Shown: one piece after another, positions 1 through 8,393 of the stretch | How positions within the stretch are numbered: position 1 is the stretch's first letter | Layout: each line of letters starts with the position of its first letter | DNA from: Calvatia gigantea | Lineage: Eukaryota > Basidiomycota > Agaricomycetes > Agaricales > Lycoperdaceae | Direction of reading: 5' to 3' | Length of the DNA stretch: 64,000 nucleotides | NCBI GenBank assembly: GCA_025093985.1 | Contig: JACAAK010000005.1 | Location: forward strand, 868,001-932,000 | Program-made: the position numbers and the translations under genes | The notes under the pieces: model-generated | Databases searched by the model: none | Seen by the model: the letters and a program-made list of their open reading frames with translations, nothing else | Told to the model about the DNA's origin: nothing

Positions 1-1818
1 TTATCACCACGGTTGTAGTCGCAGATACTCGGGACCAAATACCGCTGGCTTTATCTGCGGCAGTCCGTGCACCACGGTTCCATTGTAAGCTTGTTTGTTC
101 GCGTTCCGTCTCCTTACAGTCATTAGCCGGTCAGTGAGGCAGTAAATTAGTGATCCCCTTCGGAATAATTTATTGAGGGGATTCATCCCAAAATGATTGG
201 ATATTCTATTTGAGTGCCATGTAAACTATGTGTTGCACAAATTTGGTAGTGAAATACTAAGAGGAAGAGGTAAAATCGACTAATCACTTGCAGAATTTCC
301 TATCACACCACAAACCACTCAGTGAGATGCGTCATATCACGCATCCCAAAGAGCCCATCATGGCCAACTGATGTTGATCATCCTTGACATCCTGCTCTTC
401 GCCGTCCACTTCCAGCTCGTTTTTGGCTATTTTGGACCGGTTAATTTGCGGTTTGAGTACTCCTTACTTAGGCTTTGGTCACTATGGCCTGCATTTTCTG
501 GTAAACAAACTATTACAGGTGTTCCAAATTTGGAACGCTGTGATGTGACAGGACAGATCAATCACTCTCGAGGAGCAGGAAGTTTCGACACTCTCTTCAT
601 GGTTTGGGTGCATTTCTGTGCACAAATACATGGGAAACTAAATAAAACAATGTTTCAAAATAATTGTGTGCAAGATTTTTGGATAAAACATCTGAAAAGC
701 CCATAGAGGTCGGGTGTCTCACTGAGTGGTCGCGCCTCACTGACCGGTTAATGACTGTAGTCCATCCTCGTCCGGTTGCAACACGACAGACAACGAGAAA
801 GTAGGTGATAACCTGGACACAACAGAGGTGGATCATCGACGAAAGATCTCACTGTTATATTCAATGCACGTACCCTGATGGTGGAATCATTCTCTATGAA
901 TAGAAACATACTAGGACTTGACACACCAACCGAAATTGCAGCACCAATGGACCACATAGAGTCCGAAGCATAGGATTCAACCAATATTGCAACGATGCTC
1001 ATGTAGGGACTGGATGTGTCCGACGCTCCTGCACTGTCGTGAAGCCCACCATTGCAAACCTGACAACCTGGGACCCACCCATAATCCTGATGTGGCGCCT
1101 TCGTGCTAGCAAAAGGCGCGTAGTTACTAGCCCAGTCACAAGAACCGTAAATGTCGACAGAACAGCATAAATTGCGGTTGCAATTACACTGAACCTCCCA
1201 GTAGACATGCCAAGCCGTTTGTGCGTCAAGAAACCAGTCTCAATGTTGATGGAAACATCCAGCCTGGTAATGGAGGGCGTCACATGGTACAAAGGTCACC
1301 GAGAACCACAATCAGCGTACCTATGTAAGAGAAAAGGAGTAGCGAAGGTAAGATGGTGACCGCTACAGCATATTGTGTCCCACTCCATACTATCCACAGG
1401 CGCCAGATCTATGAGGGTTGTGTATTCAATGACGCCTAAACATTACTTCGACCACTGACCTGTATTGCCATTGTCAAGACTTCAATGATTAAGTCAATGC
1501 TGCCCACTGCTGCACTCATTGAACTTTGATATGCCATTGGCCCTCCAGGATAATCGGCATGGTTTATAAAGCTGATTGGAATACATGCGCACTCAGCGCA
1601 AGCAAGGTTGTTGTACAAAATATCATAAGAGAAGTGTAGGCCAGTGTGAACCTCGCTTGCCACCGCTTGTCTGGTTCCTGGAGCTGAAGATATGACAGCC
1701 GAGCACAGAGGCAATAAAGCATGAATGCAATGCCATACAGCACTCCGAGGATGATGGTACCGCCTATTAGTTCGAAGGCTTCCCAGAGGAATAATCCACT
1801 CTGAGGTTGGGGGCCCAT
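1..1818 (-). pseudogene. Seven-helix membrane protein pseudogene, copy 1 (truncated by the window edge)
   Basis: Reading leftward from the ATG at 1818, this encodes a hydrophobic multi-helix protein of a family common in mushrooms; the same exons are intact in the copy at 11697-12922. Compared with that copy one base is missing near 1570. The first exon therefore ends in a stop just before the position of the family's DYPGGP motif, which is still readable in another frame. A 641-bp TA-flanked element (117-757) splits the 3' end after the GRGWT motif. The original C-terminal tail continues in 1-116 and beyond the window. Read through the element, the protein would instead end at 597 with a tail made of transposon sequence. 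With both a frameshift and an insertion it is probably not functional. Its molecular role is unknown; a receptor or sensor role is only a guess. Confidence 0.75.
117..757. mobile_element. TA-flanked miniature inverted-repeat element (MITE)
   Basis: The ends are 24-bp inverted repeats beginning CAGTCATTA and matching at 23 of 24 positions (117-140 against 734-757). They are flanked by TA at 115-116 and 758-759. The third gene copy near 11.85 kb lacks the element and shows uninterrupted coding sequence at the matching position, so the insertion and TA duplication can be inferred directly. No transposase motif is visible in its 641 bp, so it is probably a non-autonomous Tc1/mariner-like element. 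The subterminal sequence ACCACTCAGTGAGA of the right end (716-729 on the reverse strand) is repeated inside at about 313-326. Confidence 0.8.
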
Positions 1819-2696
1819 TCTGGGTTATGGAAAGGCAAGCAAACTCCTAATGATCACACTTCGTGCACATATATATATCATTATCCTGATCGTTAGTTAA
1901 TATTAGTTCGCAGGCGATGCACAAGGGTAGTTCAGTGGTTTTTGGCGGCACTGATATTGGGGCGGTCGCGTTGCTAGGAGCAATGAATGATGAAACATCA
2001 TCCTACAAACTCTCGGGTTGAGCTAACGGATCAAGGCCCTGATGTTATCCTTCCATTGAGCAAACAGATGGGTTTATTCAGCGAATCAATCAACAGTTTT
2101 CGGGAAAAATAGAGCCTGGTTTTAAAAGCTTAGGTGGGGCACCATTGATGATGAATATTTAATCTTCGCAGTGGTTGGTCCCAGAAGGCCGTGTGTTGGC
2201 AAGAGGTGATTTGGCCCGATTATCTTGACTTAGTGAATTCTATGTCACCGCTTGAGACAATGCTCGACGGTAAGTGAAGGTTGGTATAATGTTGCAAGAA
2301 TTCTTGGGATAGTACTACATGCGAACTACCATGAAAGAAGTCTGATTGCACTGGTTGGAGCATAAAATAGAGCCCTTTCACTGCGTCAGCGCCGTCACTG
2401 ATGCAGGTTTGCGCGCTACCTTCAGGCGCAACCTTCTTCGCACCGCACATTCTATAACGATCGTGTATCTGGCTGGTTAATTTGTTCGCTGTTGTGGGTG
2501 TGGGGGTGAAATCACGCGAGTCCCAAAAATCCATGTCGATGTAAGTACACCCTTTCCCAGTGAGGCAGGCTGCACATCAACGAAATGATCCAGTATATGT
2601 AGCTGTCAGACGAGTATTTGTATACCAACCCGGAAACAACAGGCGGAAACTGAGAGGGCCGTTGCGAGAATTCGGAGGAACATTGGTTGCATACGA
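695..2696. repeat. Segmental duplication, unit A (about 2.0 kb)
   Basis: Nearly identical to 4973-6974 at a constant offset of 4278 bp. I noticed only about six single-base differences and no indels. The unit starts inside the right half of the miniature element, covers the membrane-protein pseudogene and about 880 bp of its upstream sequence, and ends at 2696, where the spacer with the Tc1 element begins. The part at 1819-2696 contains no gene I can support. Confidence 0.92.
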
Positions 2697-2743
2697 TTTT
2701 TTGGGATAAAAACATCCAATACCACTGGGCAACACCATATCTA

Positions 2744-2958
2744 CAGTAAGGGACAAAACCCTTCCAATAATTTTGACTTTTTCATGAAATCTCAAATAAC
2801 TCAGCAACCACTAAGCCAATTCATTTCAAATTTTAAATGAAGGTAGTCATGCTTCTTATCTACAAATATGTTTAAGCATTTAATATTATACTTTGTTTCT
2901 ATGGAGATATGAATTATTGAATATTATGAGTGCATTGGAAGGGTTTTGTCCCTCATCT
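2744..2958 (+). repeat. Left terminal inverted repeat of the Tc1 element
   Basis: About 215 bp, matching the reverse complement of 4617-4831 with scattered divergence. The outer motif AGGGACAAAACCCTTCCAAT appears at its outer end. The same motif appears in opposite orientation at its inner end (2934-2953), so each terminal repeat is itself bounded by inverted copies of a 20-bp motif. Confidence 0.85.
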
Positions 2959-3092
2959 TCTCCAGGCACATAACTCTGTTTACTGCTCTCAAACAAATTC
3001 AAATAAAATCATATGATGAGAGTAGATTGTGTATAAAGATGAAAGCTTACTTCTCCAGGCCAAAGTAACCCAATAACTTATCTTCTGTTGAC

Positions 3093-4592
3093 ATGAAACC
3101 TCTCTCTTCTTCTCAGATTGATCATATCCTCTTTCTCCTTGACAAAGGACATACTGCTACCCAAATTGCTTCCACTACTGGTTATTCCCTCAGTACTATC
3201 TCTAGAGTTTGCTCTAAACATAGGCCAACAATTTCCAAATCCACTGGTGGCTGTCCAAGCAAGCTTTCCCCCTCTGATACCAAATATGCCATTTGACTTC
3301 TCACCTCTTGCAAGGCCGATAATGCCTCTCAGGTCACAAAGGCCCTCCAAAATGTTACCAACCAACCTGTTTCATCCAAAACAATTCGAAGGACACTCAA
3401 AAGGGCAGGGATGAAGACTGTAGTGAAGAGAAAACGGCCTTTACTCACTAGGGTTCACAAGCAGAAGAGGCTGGTGTTTGCAAAAACATATGCAAACTGG
3501 ACTGTGAAGGACTGGAAGCAGGTAGTTTAGACAGATGAGACTAAAATCAATTGGATGGGGTCAGATGGAAGGCATTGGGTGTGGAAAACAGCAGGAGAGG
3601 GGCTTAGTGACAGGCTGGTGAATGGAACTGTCAAGTTTGGAGGAGGTTCTTGCATGATATGGAGGAATTTCGTGCTGGGTTTCCTGTTTCAGAGTGTTGG
3701 TGAATCGGAGGTGGGTCCGCGATGAGGAGTGAAAGAGAGACTGGTTTCTGAGCACTGGACTTCTAGATATCGTGGTCCATGGCGTTTTGGAGCGTAGAAT
3801 CCACTGCATTTGTTCCAGTGCCCAGTATGAATCGGAACAGAATGACGGAACGACAGTCTGGTGAAATTTGGGGTTAGGGTTTGTGATGTCCTATTTTGAA
3901 CTACGCATCCTTTCGGGCATCCGAGAGGCCCGGAATCCCCACATCCCAACCACCACCCTTCCTCAGTGTAACGCAAAAAATTTAGAAAGAGATATGGGTC
4001 TAGAACTATGCTGGAGTGGTGGGTAGGTGGGAAAAGTGTGGCCAGTGAATCAATGGTTACGGAATTCACGAGAAAGCACGCGAGCTAATACATGCGGCCA
4101 AAGACCCAGAATTTCAATGGTTTCTCGTTCCGACTCCTCATACATGTGTCTGAACTTGGGAAGGGGCCTGGCCATATACACCACATTGAAGGTACCATGG
4201 ATGGTGACCTTTATGTTCGCATTTTGGATGACAAACTTTACCAAAGTCTCAAGAAATACAGGAAGAAGAAGTGGCAAGTCCTTTTCCAACAGGACAATGA
4301 CCCCAAACACACAAGCAAAAAAGCAAAAATGTGGCTTGAAAACAGTGGTTTAAAGGTTATGGAGTGGCCACCACAGTCCCCAGACCTTAATCCCATTGAA
4401 CAGCTCTGGACTTATGTCAAAAACAGGCTAGAAGAGTGTGAAAACTACCCTTCCAGCATAACTGAACTCAGAGAAAGGGTGGATATAGAATGGGGCAAAA
4501 TTCCTGCATCAGTGTGTCAGAATTTGATAGAGAGTATGCCTAGGAGGGTTCAGGCTGTTTTACAGGCCAAAGGGGGCTATACAAAGTACTAG
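3093..4592 (+). pseudogene. Tc1-family DD34E transposase, inactivated
   Basis: The N-terminal helix-turn-helix region starts at 3093. The catalytic signatures are TDET (first Asp), QQDNDPKHT (second Asp) and SPDLNPIEQLW (Glu), with exactly 34 residues between the second Asp and the Glu, placing it in the DD34E class. Breaks: a TGA at 3294-3296 where an Arg codon would fit, a TAG in place of the Trp before TDET near 3528, and an insertion of roughly 480 bp between the residues SCMIW (near 3662) and ELGKGPGH (near 4150). The last 500 bp remain open to the stop at 4590-4592. Known family function is cut-and-paste transposition at TA sites; this copy cannot make the enzyme. Confidence 0.92.
3661..4140. 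other. Foreign insertion inside the Tc1 transposase
   Basis: The transposase reading stops matching its family just after SCMIW and resumes at ELGKGPGH. The roughly 480 bp between carry many CpG dinucleotides, unlike the CpG-poor transposon on either side. The reverse strand has a 126-codon open frame (3689-4069) that I do not recognise. No clear terminal repeats or target duplication were found, so the boundaries are good only to about 20 bp. Confidence 0.55.
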
Positions 4593-4616
4593 AGAACTGA
4601 TTTTGTGTAGTTTCAG

Positions 4617-4831
4617 ACAGAGGGACAAAACCCTTCCAATGGACTCATAATGTTGATTAATTCATATCACCACAGGAACTTAATATTACATAATGCTGTT
4701 TATACCTATTTGTAGATAAGATACAAGACTACCTACATTTAAATTCTGAAGTGGATACCTTTACTGGTTGCTGAGTTATTTGAGATTTCATGAAAAAGTC
4801 AAAATCATTGGAAGGGTTTTGTCCCTTACTG
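4617..4831 (-). repeat. Right terminal inverted repeat of the Tc1 element
   Basis: Reverse complement of the left repeat 2744-2958. It contains the 20-bp motif at its inner end (4621-4640) and, in opposite orientation, at the outer end. The two arms differ by scattered substitutions and small indels in the middle, consistent with an old insertion. Confidence 0.85.
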
Positions 4832-6096
4832 TAGTAGTCTCTTGCAAGATCTCGAACATTGCAGAGGAAACAATGTAAATAATGTCCTTATAATGAGTTG
4901 AACATAAACTAGAGACACCTGAGATCGTATTTACAAAAAGTCTGGGGAGGAAAGACGGAAACACAACCCAGGAAAAGCCCATAGAGGTCGGGTGTCTCAC
5001 TGAGTGGTCACGCCTCACTGACTGGTTAATGACTGTAGTCCATCCTCGTCCGGTTGCAACACGATAGACAACGAGAAAGTAGGTGATAACCTGGACACAA
5101 CAGAGGTGGATCATCAACGAAAGATCTCACTGTTATATTCAATGCACGTACCCTGATGGTGGAATCATTCTCTATGAATAGAAACATACTAGGACTTGAC
5201 ACACCAACCGAAATTGCAGCACCAATGGACCACATAGAGTCCGAAGCATAGGATTCAACCAATATTGCAACGATGCTCATGTAGGGACTGGATGTGTCCG
5301 ACGCTCCTGCACTGTCGTGAAGCCCACCATTGCAAACCTGACAACCTGGGACCCACCCATAATCCTGATGTGGCGCCTTCGTGCTAGCAAAAGGCGCGTA
5401 GTTACTAGCCCAGTCACAAGAACCGTAAATGTCGACAGAACAGCATAAATTGCGGTTGCAATTACACTGAACCTCCCAGTAGACATGCCAAGCCGTTTGT
5501 GCGTCAAGAAACCAGTCTCAATGTTGATGGAAACATCCAGCCTGGTAATGGAGGGCGTCACATGGTACAAAGGTCACCGAGAACCACAATCAGCGTACCT
5601 ATGTAAGAGAAAAGGAGTAGCGAAGGTAAGATGGTGACCGCTACAGCATATTGTGTCCCACTCCATACTATCCACAGGCGCCAGATCTATGAGGGTTGTG
5701 TATTCAATGACGCCTAAACATTACTTCGACCACTGACCTGTATTGCCATTGTCAAGACTTCAATGATTAAGTCAATGCTGCCCACTGCTGCACTCATTGA
5801 ACTTTGATATGCCATTGGCCCTCCAGGATAATCGGCATGGTTTATAAAGCTGATTGGAATACATGCGCACTCAGCGCAAGCAAGGTTGTTGTACAAAATA
5901 TCATAAGAGAAGTGTAGGCCAGTGTGAACCTCGCTTGCCACCGCTTGTCTGGTTCCTGGAGCTGAAGATATGACAGCCGAGCACAGAGGCAATAAAGCAT
6001 GAATGCAATGCCATACAGCACTCCGAGGATGATGGTACCGCCTATTAGTTCGAAGGCTTCCCAGAGGAATAATCCACTCTGAGGTTGGGGGCCCAT
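4788..6096 (-). pseudogene. Seven-helix membrane protein pseudogene, copy 2
   Basis: Copy of the pseudogene at 597-1818 at offset 4278, starting at the ATG at 6096. It shares the single-base deletion (near 5848) that truncates the first exon, so the lesion predates the duplication. Its 3' end reads into the right-hand piece of the miniature element (4973-5035), then into spacer sequence and the end of the Tc1 element, stopping at 4788. The original tail of the gene is absent. Preserved features include several hydrophobic segments, an RRRHIRI motif after a helix, and YRVATGRGWT near the end. Probably non-functional. Confidence 0.75.
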
Positions 6097-6974
6097 TCTG
6101 GGTTATGGAAAGGCAAGCAAACTCCTAATGATCACACTTCGTGCACATATATATATCATTATCCTGATCGTTAGTTAATATTAGTTCGCAGGCGATGCAC
6201 AAGGGTAGTTCAGTGGTTTTTGGCGGCACTGATATTGGGGCGGTCGCGTTGCTAGGAGCAATGAATGATGAAACATCATCCTACAAATTCTCGGGTTGAG
6301 CTAACGGATCAAGGCCCTGATGTTATCCTTCCATTGAGCAAACAGATGGGTTTATTCAGCGAATCAATCAACAGTTTTCGGGAAAAATAGAGCTTGGTTT
6401 TAAAAGCTTAGGTGGGGCACCATTGATGATGAATATTTAATCTTCGCAGTGGTTGGTCCCAGAAGGCCGTGTGTTGGCAAGAGGTGATTTGGCCCGATTA
6501 TCTTGACTTAGTGAATTCTATGTCACCGCTTGAGACAATGCTCGACGGTAAGTGAAGGTTGGTATAATGTTGCAAGAATTCTTGGGATAGTACTACATGC
6601 GAACTACCATGAAAGAAGTCTGATTGCACTGGTTGGAGCATAAAATAGAGCCCTTTCACTGCGTCAGCGCCGTCACTGATGCAGGTTTGCGCGCTACCTT
6701 CAGGCGCAACCTTCTTCGCACCGCACATTCTATAACGATCGTGTATCTGGCTGGTTAATTTGTTCGCTGTTGTGGGTGTGGGGGTGAAATCACGCGAGTC
6801 CCAAAAATCCATGTCGATGTAAGTACACCCTTTCCCAGTGAGGCAGGCTGCACATCAACGAAATGATCCAGTATATGTAGCTGTCAGACGAGTATTTGTA
6901 TACCAACCCGGAAACAACAGGCGGAAACTGAGAGGGCCGTTGCGAGAATTCGGAGGAACATTGGTTGCATACGA
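4973..6974. repeat. Segmental duplication, unit B (about 2.0 kb)
   Basis: Nearly identical partner of 695-2696. Differences noticed include G/A at 732 against 5010, C/T at 740 against 5018, and T/C changes near 2029 and 2114 against 6307 and 6392. The left end truncates the miniature element (only 4973-5035 remains). The right end continues into sequence that resembles the older block at 13.4 kb, so unit B's right flank and unit A's left flank are the ancestral neighbours. Confidence 0.92.
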
Positions 6975-8393
6975 GCTGCCACGAAAGGGAGAAGTGATTG
7001 TGCGACCAGAACCCCCAGGCCGCGTCGGTGTCGGGGATCAAGCTCAAGTTCGACGAATAGGAATTTGGGAGGCATTCTCGATGTCAGCTTACCGAGCGGC
7101 TGTTAGCGAAGCGGCCTTGAGCGTAAGAATTTTCTCTTTTATAAATAAGGGGCCGGGGCCAGGCAAAGTGTGTTGGGCGCGCCGCGGACGAGGGAGGAGT
7201 CGAGTCGAGCAGCTGAGCGCATCAGCGATATGACACCTCCTAGCACATTACGTTATCGCTGATGCAGCCTGGGATTCGCGGACTGTCAGATATATTACCA
7301 ACGGGGATTCCGGAAAAAACTATACCTGTGCGTTGTAGCCGTATCTAAATTGTAGAATGCAAGATTCTCAAGTACAAAGGGAACGAAACAGATCACAGTC
7401 CCGGAAGCAGCAGGCAAAGGTCGCTCGAATACTGCGAGAACTTATGATAGTACATGCGAACTGCCATCAGAGCAGTTGTCACACTAATTGATGTTCAAAC
7501 AAGAACATCTGGACTATGTCGAGGTAGACGATCAACAGAAAGTGAGGCATTTAGGGCGTCCCACTCACCGAGCGGCTGTTAGCGAAGTGACCTTGACCAT
7601 AAGAAACTCACCTGATGATTTTTTGTTGATGAACCGCCAGCGGCCAAACTACTTATGCTAAACGCTAGGTCTTGTCGTGCCACCATGTTTTCTATTTATA
7701 TCGGTCGGTTTGTTCTCTGTGGGTAAAAGTGAGGGACCGTATGGAACCAGAGGATAACACCATGTGCAGTCCTTGTGTCCGTCGAGGGAGCGCTCCCGGG
7801 GACTGATCAAGGCTAGAATTCCTGGTGGAGCACATGGGTATGTTAGACAAGGACAGAGTATTTGGCTGCAATTAACGATCGCGGGTCGTCCGACTGTGGG
7901 CTCATCCCGGAAACAGAGCTCCTCTTGTGTTTGATGCCACGACCGTGGCTTCAGTGGGTGGTCCTTGTGAAGCATATAAGTAGATTAGACTCGGGAGATG
8001 GTTATTATGGTTGGAGTCAGTCATGCCTCATCAATGAGCGAAACTCATCACGACCGCATTGATGGATATGTTTTCTCGCAAGAATTGCTACGGACACCTT
8101 ATCTGGGCTTGATCGGGTTAGGTGCATACAGAACCTGCAGGTGATTGGAGGGTGGAACGCTGCGGGTATCAGTGAGCTTTAGCTGTTGGACTAAGCGGTT
8201 GGGACGAAGTACCTCAGGATTGTCGCCATGAAAATTGACTGAGGTTGCAAAACAAGTCAGCAAGTGGTTATGAGGAGGGTGGCGGTGGAATTAGACTCAC
8301 GAAGAGTTTGTTCTGGGTGCCTTATTGGGAGTTGGAGGCTCTGAAGAAAGTGAAGCCGATGAAGGGGCCGCCAATGTTATTCAAGGCCAACTT
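6975..8393. repeat. Gene-poor flank with diverged tandem modules, related to 13.4-14.65 kb
   Basis: No conserved gene is visible. The stretch matches 13560-14650 with moderate divergence, for example the shared GCCACCATGTTTTCT segment near 7679 and 14309. Within it, a module containing CCGAGCGGCTGTTAGCGAAG occurs near 7089 and again near 7568, preceded by similar sequence each time. The same pair of modules is present in the other block, so the tandem arrangement is older than the block duplication. Confidence 0.6.
7658..7975 (-). CDS. Doubtful small ORF conserved in the second block
   Basis: A 105-codon reverse-strand frame whose C-terminal part reads PYGPSLLPT then NKPT and INRKHGG. The frame at 14279-14533 reads the same motifs in the same order. 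In the aligned stretch about half of the base changes are silent, which weakly suggests constraint. There is no recognised domain or clear neighbour relation. It may equally be non-coding duplicated sequence. Confidence 0.25.
   Translation of the reverse strand: MLHKDHPLKPRSWHQTQEELCFRDEPTVGRPAIVNCSQILCPCLTYPCAPPGILALISPRERSLDGHKDCTWCYPLVPYGPSLLPTENKPTDINRKHGGTTRPSV

Larger units (their letters stand above)
2744..4831 (+). mobile_element. Tc1/mariner-type DNA transposon, inactive
   Basis: The element begins CAGTAAGGGACAAAACCC and ends with the reverse complement, flanked by TA at 2742-2743 and 4832-4833, the standard Tc1/mariner target duplication. It contains a broken DD34E transposase. Terminal inverted repeats of about 215 bp are present at both ends. 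It lies in the spacer between the two 2-kb units. Its sequence is poor in CpG compared with flanking host DNA, as expected for an old methylated transposon. Confidence 0.93.

Noticed and set aside
695..6974. The two 2-kb repeats flanking a transposase as LTRs of a retrotransposon
   Set aside because: The units do not begin TG or end CA, they encode a membrane-protein pseudogene, and the DNA between them is a complete Tc1 element with its own ends. No reverse transcriptase, primer-binding site or polypurine tract is seen.
6838..7233. 131-codon forward frame as a gene
   Set aside because: It runs antisense through duplicated non-coding sequence and then into the module. The matching stretch of the first copy is cut off at 2696, and no motif is recognisable.
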